This document shows positions 49,011 to 57,821 of a stretch of DNA of 64,000 nucleotides, piece by piece (the first letter of the stretch is position 1; the number at the start of each line of letters is the position of its first letter). Source of the DNA: Aurantimonas endophytica (GTDB lineage: Bacteria > Pseudomonadota > Alphaproteobacteria > Rhizobiales > Rhizobiaceae); contig NZ_JACIEM010000001.1 in assembly GCF_014196845.1 (NCBI RefSeq), positions 806,001-870,000 of the forward strand, read 5' to 3'. The notes below the pieces were generated by a model. It had not been told where the DNA came from. It made no database searches and worked only from the letters and a program-made list of their open reading frames with translations. Position numbers and translations under genes: made by a program.

Positions 49011-50288
49011 ATGTCTGACTTGTCGAGAAATACCGAAACCCGCGGGATGCCTTATTGGGAGCTGGTGACGCTCATCGCCTGCCTCATGGCCCTGAACGCG
49101 GCAGCCATCGACATCTTCATTCCCTCGCTGCAGGAAATGGGCGCGGCGCTCGGCGTCACCGATCCCAACCAGCGGCAGCTCGTCATCACCGCCTACATCC
49201 TCGGCTTCGGCGGTGCGCAGATCGTCTACGGTACCCTGTCCGACCGCTTCGGGCGCCGGCCGATCCTGTTCTTCGGTCTTGCCGTCTATGTGCTGGCGTC
49301 GGTCGCGGCGATCTTCTCGCCGACCTTCGGCGTCCTCCTCGCCTTGCGCGCAGTGCAGGGCATCGGCGCCGCGGCCACCCGCGTCATTGCCATTTCCGTC
49401 GTGCGCGACTGCTTCGGCGGCCGCCGCATGGCAAGCGTCATGTCGCTGGTCATGATGGTGTTCATGGCGATCCCGGTGATCGCGCCGAATATCGGCCAGG
49501 CGATCATGCTGTTCGGCTCCTGGCGGGAGGTCTTCGTTGCGATCGCCGTCTTCGGCCTGTTCGTGACGCTCTGGTCGGCGATGCGGCTACCGGAAACGCT
49601 TGCACCGGAAGACCGGCGTGAACTCACCTTCAAGCGGACCTTCGAGGCGTTCCGAATCGTGCTGACCAACCGCGTCGCCTTCGGCTATACGATCTCCACC
49701 GCGCTGATCTTCGGCGTGCTGTTCGGCTTCATCAACCAGGCGGAGCAGATCTACACCGGGGTCTATGGCCTCGGGCCGATCTTCACCGTCGCCTTCTCGA
49801 CGACCGCGGTCTTCATGGCGGTCGCGTCCTTCGCGAATTCGCGGCTCGTCGAGCGGCTGGGCATGCGCCGGCTGTCGCACGGGGCGCTGATCGGCTTCCT
49901 GCTCGTCGCCGTGCTGCATTTCGCGGTTGCGCTCGCGATGGGGGGCGCAGCGCCCTTCTGGTTCTTCGTCCTCGCGATGACGGTGAATTTCGGCTTGTTC
50001 GGCTTCATCGGCACGAACTTCAACGCACTCGCCATGGACCCGCTCGGCCATGTGGCGGGCACCGCTTCCTCGGTCCTCGGCTTCATGCAGACCTTCGGCG
50101 GCGGCCTTTTCGGCGCCGTGATCGGCTATTTCTACGATGGCACCGTGCTGCCGATGCTCTTCGGCTTCATCGTCCTGTCGGTATCCTCGCTGGTCTGCGT
50201 CTACCTGGCGGAAGGCCGGCTGTTCGACGCGAAATACGACCCGGCGCCGGATGACGGCGCGGGCCTCGAGCGCAAGCCGGCCGAGTAA
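49011..50288 (+). CDS. MFS multidrug transporter of the Bcr/CflA type
   Basis: A 425-residue major-facilitator inner membrane transporter with about twelve hydrophobic helices. The first helix contains the family motif ALNAAAIDIFIPSLQEMG, the loop between helices 2 and 3 is DRFGRRPILF, and RAVQGIGAAATRVIAISVVRD is the motif C-like helix. Drug/H+ antiport is expected; the substrate is not predictable. ATG 49011 follows GAGGCCGAG; an upstream in-frame start at 48960 would add an uncharacteristic basic tail. Converges on the IMPase gene with 15 bases between stops. Confidence 0.88.
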   Translation: MSDLSRNTETRGMPYWELVTLIACLMALNAAAIDIFIPSLQEMGAALGVTDPNQRQLVITAYILGFGGAQIVYGTLSDRFGRRPILFFGLAVYVLASVAAIFSPTFGVLLALRAVQGIGAAATRVIAISVVRDCFGGRRMASVMSLVMMVFMAIPVIAPNIGQAIMLFGSWREVFVAIAVFGLFVTLWSAMRLPETLAPEDRRELTFKRTFEAFRIVLTNRVAFGYTISTALIFGVLFGFINQAEQIYTGVYGLGPIFTVAFSTTAVFMAVASFANSRLVERLGMRRLSHGALIGFLLVAVLHFAVALAMGGAAPFWFFVLAMTVNFGLFGFIGTNFNALAMDPLGHVAGTASSVLGFMQTFGGGLFGAVIGYFYDGTVLPMLFGFIVLSVSSLVCVYLAEGRLFDAKYDPAPDDGAGLERKPAE

Positions 50289-50303
50289 GGGCGCTTGCCG
50301 AGC

Positions 50304-51128
50304 CTAGGCCGGGAGCAGCCGCTCCTGCGCCTCGGCCCAGACGCCGGAACTGCAGGCGGCGATGATGGCCCCGTCGCGGTGACGCGGCGTGTAGGGCGAA
50401 CCATCGGCCATCGCGAAATGGCCGCCTGCCTCGGCAACCAGCAGGCACCCGGCCAGGTGATCCCAGGGCATCAGTTTCGAATAGATCGAGACATGCGTGC
50501 CGCCCGACGCGAGCAGGCGGTACTCGTGGCCGGCGCAGCGATAGTTGCCGACGATCTTCAGTGCGCCGAGACGCGGCAGCAGCGCCGTCCTCTCGTCGTG
50601 CGGGAAATAGGTCGCGCTGACGCAGCCGATCGCGTCCGAAAGGGGCAGCGACGCCGCGGTGTCGAGCTTCAGCGCTGGACCTGTCGGCGTTCGCTGGAAG
50701 GCTCCGGCGCCCTTCTCTGCCAGCATGAAATCGTCGCCGACCGGATCGTAGATAATGCCGGCGACCGTCTCGCCTTTGGAAACTACCGCGGCCATGACGG
50801 CAAACAGCGGCAGGCCGGCGGCAAAGTTCGCCGTGCCGTCGACCGGGTCTACGACGATGGCGAGCTCGGCCGCGTCGAGGCGATCGAGCAGCGCCGGGTC
50901 GGCGGCGACCGATTCCTCGCCGACGAACAGCGCATCCGGCGCGATCTCCCGGCAATGCCGGGCGATGAACCGCTCGGCCGCCTCGTCGGCTTCGGTGACG
51001 AGATCGGTCGCCGAGGTCTTCTCGCGGATGTCGCCGGCGCCGAGATTGCGGAAGCGCGGCATGATCTCCGCGATGGCGGCCTCACGGAGGATCTCGGCGA
51101 GGCGGTCGATGTCGATCGATGCGGTCAA
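50304..51128 (-). CDS. Inositol-monophosphatase-family phosphatase
   Basis: A 274-residue lithium-sensitive-type phosphatase fold. Metal-binding motifs: VGEES (near residue 75), DPVDGTANF (95-103) and WDHLAGCLLVAEAGG (near 215). The substrate could be inositol phosphate, histidinol phosphate or a nucleotide; by reading alone I cannot choose. No ATG lies at the normal start; TTG 51128, with GGAAAG six bases before, gives MTASIDIDRLAEILREAA. This places the start two bases past the ttcA stop, so translation is probably coupled. Confidence 0.88.
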   Translation of the reverse strand: MTASIDIDRLAEILREAAIAEIMPRFRNLGAGDIREKTSATDLVTEADEAAERFIARHCREIAPDALFVGEESVAADPALLDRLDAAELAIVVDPVDGTANFAAGLPLFAVMAAVVSKGETVAGIIYDPVGDDFMLAEKGAGAFQRTPTGPALKLDTAASLPLSDAIGCVSATYFPHDERTALLPRLGALKIVGNYRCAGHEYRLLASGGTHVSIYSKLMPWDHLAGCLLVAEAGGHFAMADGSPYTPRHRDGAIIAACSSGVWAEAQERLLPA

Positions 51129-51130
51129 TG

Positions 51131-52054
51131 TCAGCTTTCCGTCTGGGGGGTTGCTGTCGGCGCGAGGCCGGCGAAGTCGAACAGCGCCGGGTCGAGGAGA
51201 TGGCCAGGCCGGATGTTCGCCAGCGCCCGCATCATCACCTGCTTTCGGCCGGGGAAGCGCCGCTCCATGTCGGCCAGCATCTGCTTCGTCACGTTGCGCT
51301 GCAGCCCGTCCTGGCTGCCGCAGAGGTCGCACGGGATGATCGGGAACCCCATCGCTGCCGAGAACTTCGCGATGTCCTCCTCGGCCGAGGCGATCAGCGG
51401 CCGCAGCACCATGAGGTCGCCCTCGTCGTTGAGGAGCTTCGCCGGCATCGCCGAGAGCCGCCCGCCATGGAAGAGGTTCATGAAGAAGGTCTCGAGACAG
51501 TCGTCGCGGTGATGCCCGAGCACCAGCGCCTCGCAGCCCTCCTCACGCGCGATGCGGTAGAGGTGGCCGCGCCTGAGCCGCGAGCAGAGCGAGCAATAGG
51601 TTGCACCGGCCGACACCTTTTCGGTGACCACCGAATAGGTGTCGCGATACTCGATGCGGTGGGGAATGCCGAAGCGGTCGAGGAAATCCGGCAGGACATG
51701 CTTGGGAAAGTTCGGCTGGCCCTGGTCGAGATTGCAGGCGAGCAGGTCGACCGGCAGCAGACCGCGCCATTTCAGATCATGCAGCAGCGCCAGCAGCGCA
51801 TAGGAATCCTTGCCGCCGGATATGCCGACGAGCCAGCGCGCACCCGGCCTGGCCATCGCGTGCCGCTCGATCGCCTCGCGCATCTCGCGCAGCAGGCGCT
51901 TGCGCAGCTTGCGGAACGTCACCGAGTCCGGCGCGTCGCGAAACAGAAGGTGGGCGCCACTGCCGATCTCGGCGTCCCCGGTATCGGCCGCCGCCGTCGT
52001 GTCGCCAAGGTCGCTGTCGAGCATCACCGGTCCGTCCTCGTATCCGCGTCCCAT
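51131..52054 (-). CDS. ttcA: tRNA 2-thiocytidine synthetase TtcA
   Basis: A protein of about 307 residues that puts sulfur on C32 of certain tRNAs. The PP-loop ATP motif is [20 protein letters not shown]. Cysteines expected to bind the iron-sulfur cluster are in [13 protein letters not shown] and [38 protein letters not shown] is strongly diagnostic. Start is uncertain: ATG 52054 or ATG 52024; the second has AGGAC upstream. Either way the start lies just past the rpsD terminator on the same strand. Confidence 0.9.
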   Translation of the reverse strand: MGRGYEDGPVMLDSDLGDTTAAADTGDAEIGSGAHLLFRDAPDSVTFRKLRKRLLREMREAIERHAMARPGARWLVGISGGKDSYALLALLHDLKWRGLLPVDLLACNLDQGQPNFPKHVLPDFLDRFGIPHRIEYRDTYSVVTEKVSAGATYCSLCSRLRRGHLYRIAREEGCEALVLGHHRDDCLETFFMNLFHGGRLSAMPAKLLNDEGDLMVLRPLIASAEEDIAKFSAAMGFPIIPCDLCGSQDGLQRNVTKQMLADMERRFPGRKQVMMRALANIRPGHLLDPALFDFAGLAPTATPQTES

Positions 52055-52070
52055 GTAGCCGCCGCTCGCC

Positions 52071-52103
52071 CAAAACAAAAGGCCGCCCCAAGGGACGGCC
52101 TTT
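52071..52103 (-). terminator. Rho-independent terminator of rpsD
   Basis: On the minus strand AAAGGCCGTCCC pairs with GGGGCGGCCTTT (52103 to 52078, one G-U pair) around a tight loop, followed by TTTTGTTTT. It begins 25 bases past the rpsD stop. The strong T run is only on the minus strand. Confidence 0.85.
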
Positions 52104-52127
52104 GGCATTCGATGAGAGGTCTGCCGA

Positions 52128-52745
52128 TCAGCGCGAGTAGAACTCAACGACCAGGTTCGGCTCCATCTGCACCGGATAGGGCACATCGTGGAGGCCGGGA
52201 ACGCGGGTGTAGGTGGCAACCATCTTCTGGTGATCGACGTCGAGATAGTCCGGCACGTCGCGCTCGGCGAGCTGCGAGGCTTCCAGAACGATCGCCAGCT
52301 GCTTCGACTTCGGACGGATCTCGATCACGTCGCCGGCCTTGCAGACATAGGACTGGATGTTGGTGCGGCGGCCATTGACGTTGATATGGCCGTGGTTGAC
52401 GAACTGCCGGGCGGCAAAGATCGTCGCGACGAACTTCGCGCGATAGACCACGGCATCCAGACGGCTCTCGAGCAGGCCGATCAGGTTTTCGGAGGTATCA
52501 CCCCGGCGACGGGCAGCCTCTTCGTAGATCTTGCGGAACTGCTTCTCGGTGACGTCGCCGTAATAGCCCTTGAGCTTCTGCTTCGCACGGAGCTGGACGC
52601 CGAAATCCGACACCTTGCCCTTGCGCCGCTGGCCATGCTGGCCCGGGCCGTACTGGCGGCGATTCACCGGGGACTTCGGACGTCCCCAGATGTTCTCGCC
52701 CATGCGGCGATCGATCTTGTACTTCGCTGATGCGCGCTTGCTCAT
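52128..52745 (-). CDS. rpsD: 30S ribosomal protein S4
   Basis: A 205-residue small-subunit assembly protein that binds the 5' domain of 16S rRNA. Conserved N terminus [30 protein letters not shown], then the S4 RNA-binding domain [35 protein letters not shown]. In this order it is a single gene away from the main ribosomal clusters. Ends with its own terminator. Confidence 0.98.
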   Translation of the reverse strand: MSKRASAKYKIDRRMGENIWGRPKSPVNRRQYGPGQHGQRRKGKVSDFGVQLRAKQKLKGYYGDVTEKQFRKIYEEAARRRGDTSENLIGLLESRLDAVVYRAKFVATIFAARQFVNHGHINVNGRRTNIQSYVCKAGDVIEIRPKSKQLAIVLEASQLAERDVPDYLDVDHQKMVATYTRVPGLHDVPYPVQMEPNLVVEFYSR

Positions 52746-52879
52746 CGCATTTCCTTCAAACAGAAAGAGGCCGAACGGACGATCCGTCGGCTCTCCGAGG
52801 AAACGCGCCCTCCTCTGCCCGCGGATGCGGACTGACAGGACGGCATGGGCACGATGCGATGCCGTCCACGGGACACGTC

Positions 52880-52909
52880 AAAAAACCGGCTGGAGCGAGT
52901 CCAACCGGT
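52880..52909 (-). terminator. Rho-independent terminator between the Pmp3-like gene and rpsD
   Basis: On the minus strand ACCGGTTGGA pairs with TCCAGCCGGT (one mismatch) around CTCGC, followed by TTTTTT. It is about 45 bases after the stop of the Pmp3-like gene and 135 bases before the rpsD start, so rpsD should have its own promoter in 52746-52879. Confidence 0.8.
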
Positions 52910-52954
52910 CCGGCATCTCCTAAGAGCGTAAGCCGCTCAAGTCAACCGCGGAGG

Positions 52955-53113
52955 TCAGTACTTCGCGATGACCCAGATCGCATGGATGATGCCCGGGATG
53001 TAGCCGAACAAGGTGAGGATGATGTTGATGAAGAAGTGCTTGCTGAAGCCGACCTGCATGAAGACGCCGACCGGCGGCAGGATGATGGCGAGGATGATGC
53101 GGATGATGTCCAT
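52955..53113 (-). CDS. Pmp3/YqaE-family small membrane peptide
   Basis: A 52-residue protein with two hydrophobic helices: MDIIRIILAIILPPVGVFMQ, a short loop with KHFFIN, then IILTLFGYIPGIIHAIWVIAKY. This is the Pmp3/UPF0057 pattern (LPP-VGVF and the GYIPGIIHA turn). In yeast and plants such proteins affect membrane potential and salt tolerance; the bacterial role is undefined. AAGGG lies upstream of the ATG. Confidence 0.85.
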   Translation of the reverse strand: MDIIRIILAIILPPVGVFMQVGFSKHFFINIILTLFGYIPGIIHAIWVIAKY

Positions 53114-53265
53114 GAGATGCGAGCCCTTCAGTTCAATGGTTCACAACGCCGGACCGCGCCGCGCCGTTCCCCCGCCGTCATCTTCGCGCCGGCGCGGCGG
53201 CCATCATCGCGCCGTAACTGACTGATAGGGCAACCTTCAATCACATCACGAACGGGAAACCTGCG

Positions 53266-53775
53266 ATGAAGCCCATGCTCGTCACGACGCTCGCCGTCCT
53301 CGCCACCGCCGTTGCCGGCGGCGCCTTCGCGCAGGGTGCCAATTACCTCGCCCGCTACGACGGCGGCTGGAGCGGCGGCGGCTCCGTCAAGGTCGAGCAA
53401 TTGCCCACCGCCACCAACGTCAACTGCGACGTCCAGGGCACCCGCTCCGGCGAGACCGCCTTCGCGCTTCAGGGAACCTGCCGCTCGATGCTGATCATGA
53501 GTCGCGAGATCGGCGCGCAGCTCAAGATCGATCCCTCCAGCGGCAACTACAGCGGCACCTATACCGGTTCGGCCAGCGGCCCTGCCAGGCTCCTCGGCTC
53601 GCGCCAGGGCGACACGCTGGATCTCCAGGTCACCTGGGGCCGCGTGATCTACGACGACAACAAGGCGCGCATGCTGATCCGCAACACCGGTAACGACACG
53701 TTCCGCATGCAGGTGATCGAGAAGATCGAAGGCGCGGACGTGACCGTTTCCGACCTCTCCTTCCAGCGCGGCTGA
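53266..53775 (+). CDS. Exported protein of unknown function
   Basis: A 169-residue protein with a clear signal peptide (MKPMLVTTLAVLATAVAGGAFAQ). The mature part is beta-rich with small residues (SSGNYSGTYTGSASGP) and two cysteines (NVNCDVQG and QGTCRSM) likely to form a disulfide. The pattern YDGGWSGGGSVKVEQL suggests a beta sandwich or lipocalin-like barrel, but I cannot name a family. Divergent from the Pmp3-like gene. Confidence 0.7.
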   Translation: MKPMLVTTLAVLATAVAGGAFAQGANYLARYDGGWSGGGSVKVEQLPTATNVNCDVQGTRSGETAFALQGTCRSMLIMSREIGAQLKIDPSSGNYSGTYTGSASGPARLLGSRQGDTLDLQVTWGRVIYDDNKARMLIRNTGNDTFRMQVIEKIEGADVTVSDLSFQRG

Positions 53776-53899
53776 GACGCTCGGCGAGGCTTTGGTGCAA
53801 GCGATGCACCGATGCCCGTCGCAACCCGCCGCGAGTTGTTGATTTTGACGCGTGACGATGCCACCCCTTGCCTGACGTACGGGAAGGGGAGTCTCTGGC

Positions 53900-54469
53900 G
53901 TGAAGAACATGACGTGGGCATTGTCGCTGGTCGTCGGGGCGGCACTGGCTCTCGGCGCATGCGCGACCTTGTCCGAAGAAGAATGCGTGACGAGCGACTG
54001 GCGTCGGCTCGGGGAGACCGACGGCGCCAGCGGTAAGCCGATCGGCTTCGTAGCCGAGCATCAGGCAGCCTGCTCGAAACATGGCATTACACCCGACGCG
54101 GCGGCTTGGCGCGCGGGCTGGGACGGAGGGATCACCACCTTCTGCACCCCAGCAAATGGCGCCCGGCTCGGCGCGGAGGGACGCTATTACGCCGACTCCT
54201 GCCCGATCGACCTGAAAGACGGCTTCGAGGCCCCCTACTACGCGAACAAGAAGGTCTACGACGCGCGGCAGCACCGCGACCAGCTGCGCAGCCGGATCGA
54301 CGTGCTTCGATACGAAATCGACGAGATCAGGGACGACGACAAGGAACGGCGCGAGAAGCGTCGGGAAATCGAACGCCTTCGCGATGACCTTTGGGATGCG
54401 GAGGACGAACTCCGCCGTGCCGAGGATGACTTGCGCTACGAACGTTTCGCAGACCTCGTGGGGCGGTGA
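53900..54469 (+). CDS. DUF2799 lipoprotein with C-terminal coiled coil
   Basis: A 189-residue lipoprotein: signal ending LALGAC, lipid Cys21. The DUF2799 region follows (CVTSDWRRLGETDGASG ... HQAACSKHGI, CTPANGARLGAEGRYY), then a long charged helix with heptads (RDQLRSRIDVLRYEIDEIRDDDKERREKRREIERLRDDL). It starts with GTG 53900, supported by GGGGAG. DUF2799 is found in many outer-membrane-associated proteins of unknown role. Converges on murI. Confidence 0.85.
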   Translation: MKNMTWALSLVVGAALALGACATLSEEECVTSDWRRLGETDGASGKPIGFVAEHQAACSKHGITPDAAAWRAGWDGGITTFCTPANGARLGAEGRYYADSCPIDLKDGFEAPYYANKKVYDARQHRDQLRSRIDVLRYEIDEIRDDDKERREKRREIERLRDDLWDAEDELRRAEDDLRYERFADLVGR

Positions 54470-54494
54470 CCCTCCTGGCCGATGGAAACCGGCG

Positions 54495-55277
54495 TCAGTC
54501 GCAGAACTCGAGGCCGAAACCCCGGATCAGCCGGCGCATCGCATAGGATGCGTCGCCGCTGGTAAAATGCGCCTGATCGAACCCCTCCGGCATCTCGTCG
54601 TCCACCACCGGGCTCAGCGAACGGGCGCGACGCGCGATGGCCTCTGCCGGATCGAGCCAGTCCACCGGCCACGGCGCCAGCTGCCGAAACCGGTTGGCGA
54701 TCAGCGGGTAGTGGGTGCAGGCCAGCACGACGATGTCGGTGCGACGTCCTTCCTCCTCGACGAAGCATGACGCGATCTCCGCAGCGATCGCGGCGTCGGA
54801 GGCCTCGCCGCCGAGGATCGACTGCTCGGTCAGCCGGGCGAGTTCGCTCGACCCCACGAGCCGCACCGCGCAGTGGCCGGCGAAGCGGCCGATCAGGTCG
54901 CGCGTGTAGTCGCGCCGCACCGTCCCGGGCGTCGCGAGCACGCTGATCAGGCCGGAGCGGGTCCGCTCGGCGGCCGGCTTGATAGCCGGCACCGTCCCGA
55001 CGAACGGGATGTCGAACGCGCCCCGCAGATCCTCCAGCACCAGCGTCGACGCGGTGTTGCAGGCAATGACCGCGAGCTGCGGCGCGTAGCGCGGCACCAG
55101 ATCTCGAAACAGCGAGACGATCCGCTCCCGCAATTCGTCTTCCTGCCAGTCCCCGTACGGGAAACCGGCGTCGTCAGCGACATAGACGAACTTCCGGTCC
55201 GGCATGTGGGTCCGCAGCTCCCGCAGCACGGTCAGGCCGCCGATGCCTGAGTCGAAGACGAGGATCGGCGCGCTCAA
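54495..55277 (-). CDS. murI: Glutamate racemase
   Basis: A 260-residue racemase making D-glutamate for peptidoglycan. Opening [17 protein letters not shown], catalytic Cys73 in VIACNTAST, catalytic Cys187 in LACTHYPLI. It begins with TTG at 55277 overlapping the stop of the upstream methyltransferase gene (TTGA), so translation is coupled. The next ATG-like start would lose the DSGIGG motif. Confidence 0.94.
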   Translation of the reverse strand: MSAPILVFDSGIGGLTVLRELRTHMPDRKFVYVADDAGFPYGDWQEDELRERIVSLFRDLVPRYAPQLAVIACNTASTLVLEDLRGAFDIPFVGTVPAIKPAAERTRSGLISVLATPGTVRRDYTRDLIGRFAGHCAVRLVGSSELARLTEQSILGGEASDAAIAAEIASCFVEEEGRRTDIVVLACTHYPLIANRFRQLAPWPVDWLDPAEAIARRARSLSPVVDDEMPEGFDQAHFTSGDASYAMRRLIRGFGLEFCD

Positions 55278-56131
55278 CCGGTCGACTCCCGGCCGGATCG
55301 TCCCCGCTCGCCCATCTCGTAGTCGAATGCCCGCAGGACGCCGCGCAACGTTCGAACCTCGGGTTCCGTGAAACCCGCCTTGGTCAGCATCGTGCGCAGG
55401 TTCTGCACCATCGCGTCGCGCTTCTCCGGCGGATGGAAATAGCCGGTGCGCGAAAGCGACGTCTCCAGATGGTCCAGCAACCGGTAAAGGTCGGCCTTTT
55501 CCGCAGGGGGCGCCTCAGGCGCCGCAAAGCGCGGGACCGTCGCGTCTTCCGCCCCGGCGGCACGCCAGGAATAGCTCATCAGCAGCACGGCCTGCGCGAT
55601 GTTGAGCGAGGCAAAGGCCGGATCGACCGGGAAGGTCACGATCTCGTCGGCGAGCCCGACTTCGGCGTTCGACAGCCCGTAGCGTTCGCGCCCGAACAGC
55701 ATGCCCACCTTCTGGCCTGCCGCGGAGCGGGCGCGCATCTCGCGCGCCGCGGTCTCGGGGCCGCGCACCGGCTTGTAGCTGTCGCGAGGGCGCGCCGTGG
55801 TGGCGAGCAGATACATGACATCGGCGACCGCCGTCTCGACGCTGTCGTAAAGTCGCACGGCGTCGATCACGTGGTCGGCACTCGAAGCCGCGGCCCGGGC
55901 CTTCTCGCTCGGCCAGCCGTCACGGGGATTGACGAGGCGCAGGTCGATCAGGCCGAAATTCGCCATCGCCCGCGCGACCATGCCGATATTCTCGCCGAGT
56001 TGCGGCTCGACGAGCACGACGGCCGGTCCGGCTCTCGCCGTGGCGGTCTCCGTCGGCTCGACGGGGCGATGATCTGGATCCTGTGCCAAGCGCGGTCCCT
56101 TTTTCGGCTGCAGATAACCCGGTTCCCGCAT
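55274..56131 (-). CDS. trmJ: TrmJ-type SPOUT RNA 2'-O-methyltransferase
   Basis: A 285-residue SPOUT enzyme. Motif 1 is [23 protein letters not shown], motif 2 [27 protein letters not shown] and motif 3 [18 protein letters not shown], the trefoil-knot SAM site. The additional C-terminal helical domain matches TrmJ, which methylates position 32 of several tRNAs. Interestingly ttcA, 3 kb away, also acts on tRNA position 32. Start ATG 56131 is 16 bases from the esterase stop. Confidence 0.88.
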   Translation of the reverse strand: MREPGYLQPKKGPRLAQDPDHRPVEPTETATARAGPAVVLVEPQLGENIGMVARAMANFGLIDLRLVNPRDGWPSEKARAAASSADHVIDAVRLYDSVETAVADVMYLLATTARPRDSYKPVRGPETAAREMRARSAAGQKVGMLFGRERYGLSNAEVGLADEIVTFPVDPAFASLNIAQAVLLMSYSWRAAGAEDATVPRFAAPEAPPAEKADLYRLLDHLETSLSRTGYFHPPEKRDAMVQNLRTMLTKAGFTEPEVRTLRGVLRAFDYEMGERGRSGRESTG

Positions 56132-56147
56132 TACGCCAAGCAGGCGA

Positions 56148-57626
56148 TCACGGGGCGAACCCGTCCACCCCTTCCCAGGCGACGCGCCGGACGCCTTCCG
56201 GATCCGCGAGCACCCGGTCCCTGATGCCGAAGATTTTGGTTTCGCGCCGCTCGACCTCGTAGGCGGGCCAGTCCGCGCCCGGCCGCCCGTCGCGAACGAA
56301 GCCGATCCAGTGCGACCGCATCCGGTCGGCCAGTGCCTGGCGGCGCGGGTCCGGCAGGATGCCGAGATAGACGCTGCGGAACGGTTTCAGGAAATCCTCG
56401 AAGATCAGCGGCAGGTCGGCCGAATGAGTCGCGCCGAGCCGGCTCAGCAGGCCCTTCGTCTCCCAGTCGAGCCGATACATGAAGGTCGGCGCATCGCGGC
56501 AGTGGATTTCCGCCTGGTGGATCGCCGCCATGCGGAACAAGAGGTCGGTGCCGAAGGCGATCCGTCCGTCCCGCCCGGCGGTGTAGAGCCGCGCGATGCG
56601 CTCGGCGGTCTCGGCATCGGCGATGCTGGCAATCCAGGCCTGCATGGCAGGCTTCTCCGTCTCGAAGGGAAACACCGGCAACTCGCTGAAGAAGGAGAAC
56701 TCGTCGCGGTTGGTGCCGACGATCATCGGCACCTTCTTCATCGCGCCATACAGCGTGGTGAGATCGGCTTCGGGCATCTCGACGCCATCGCAATACGGTC
56801 GTGTCAGGATGCCCGAGTTTTTCGCCGCCAGTGCCCGCGTCGCCGCGCTGAACGTGCTGTGGCTCATCCGGAAGAGCCGTTCGCGGTTGCCGTTGGGCAA
56901 CAGCGCCTTCACCGCCTCGCGGTGCACCGCTTCGGCCCGCTGCCGCGGCTGGAACATGTTGAGGTTTCCGGACTGGATGACCGCCTGGGAAAACAGATCG
57001 CGCGATCCCTCGGACACCAGATGGAAGGCCACCGATGCGGCGCCGGCCGACTCGCCCGCGATGGTGACGCGCTCGGGGTCGCCGCCGAAGGCCGCGATAT
57101 TGTCGCGCACCCATTGGAGCGCGAGGCGCTGGTCGAGCAGGCCGGCATTCGCCGCGAACCTGTCGTCGCCCTCGAATATCTCCGCGAAGGCGTTGAAGCC
57201 GAAGAACCCAAGCCGGTAGTTCATCGTGACCACGACGATGTCACCGCGCCGCGCCAGATCGTCGCCGGGATACTGCGCTCCGGAGCCGATGATGAATGCG
57301 CCACCGTGGATGAACACCAGAACCGGGCGCTTCCCGGCAAGGTCCGGCGTCCAGACGTGGAGGTTGAGACAATCCTCGTCGAACGTGCTCGTGGTGCCGG
57401 CGATACGCCCGAGCGGCTCCGGCATGGCTCGCCGCTGCGGCGCGGCGGGGCCATATCGATCGGCGATCAGCACCGTATCGAACACCCGCCGCGGATTCGG
57501 CCTCGCAAAGCGCGCCATGCCGAGCGGCGGCTCCGCATAGGGAATGCCGAGAAACCGGGCGACGCCATCCTTCCTGATGCCGCGCACCGGGCCGCAGGGC
57601 GCTTCGACGCGAAGCGTTTCGGGCAT
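56148..57626 (-). CDS. Type B carboxylesterase
   Basis: A 492-residue esterase of the cholinesterase fold. Oxyanion loop HGGAFIIGSG, nucleophile serine in IAGESAGAASV, an acidic residue in the VGTNRDEFSFF segment, and the catalytic histidine in GATHSADLPLIFEDF near the end. FLGIPYAEPPLGMARF is the family start. No signal peptide, so cytoplasmic. AAGGGAG precedes ATG 57626. The open frame extends upstream but without a binding site. Confidence 0.9.
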   Translation of the reverse strand: MPETLRVEAPCGPVRGIRKDGVARFLGIPYAEPPLGMARFARPNPRRVFDTVLIADRYGPAAPQRRAMPEPLGRIAGTTSTFDEDCLNLHVWTPDLAGKRPVLVFIHGGAFIIGSGAQYPGDDLARRGDIVVVTMNYRLGFFGFNAFAEIFEGDDRFAANAGLLDQRLALQWVRDNIAAFGGDPERVTIAGESAGAASVAFHLVSEGSRDLFSQAVIQSGNLNMFQPRQRAEAVHREAVKALLPNGNRERLFRMSHSTFSAATRALAAKNSGILTRPYCDGVEMPEADLTTLYGAMKKVPMIVGTNRDEFSFFSELPVFPFETEKPAMQAWIASIADAETAERIARLYTAGRDGRIAFGTDLLFRMAAIHQAEIHCRDAPTFMYRLDWETKGLLSRLGATHSADLPLIFEDFLKPFRSVYLGILPDPRRQALADRMRSHWIGFVRDGRPGADWPAYEVERRETKIFGIRDRVLADPEGVRRVAWEGVDGFAP

Positions 57627-57711
57627 GACGGGCTCCCTTGGGATATGGTCGGCGGCGGACGCAGCCGCTTCGGCGGTGCTTCGACAGCCCCGATGATAGG
57701 GCGCTCCTGCT

Positions 57712-57739
57712 TTGCCTCCACCGATACCGATGTTATAGG
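57712..57739 (+). promoter_or_regulatory. Candidate sigma70 promoter of icd
   Basis: TTGCCT (57712-57717) and TATAGG (57734-57739) with 16 bases between them, 83 bases before the icd start. The leader that results would include the palindrome at 57781-57796. Confidence 0.35.
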
Positions 57740-57780
57740 GCGCAGCAAGCGTCGGGAGGCACACAGCACCCGGCTGTCAA

Positions 57781-57796
57781 GCGGCCACATGGCCGC
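57781..57796. repeat. Palindrome in the icd leader
   Basis: GCGGCCA-CA-TGGCCGC, perfect 7-base arms, 25 bases before the icd start codon. No T run follows, so it is not a terminator. It may be a protein site or simply a leader hairpin; position and symmetry are all that support it. Confidence 0.4.
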
Positions 57797-57821
57797 ATCT
57801 TAGTTTCTGGGGAAGACATCG

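Noticed and set aside
57781-57796. The icd palindrome as a terminator of the upstream region
   Set aside because: No T run follows on either strand and the upstream gene runs the other way.
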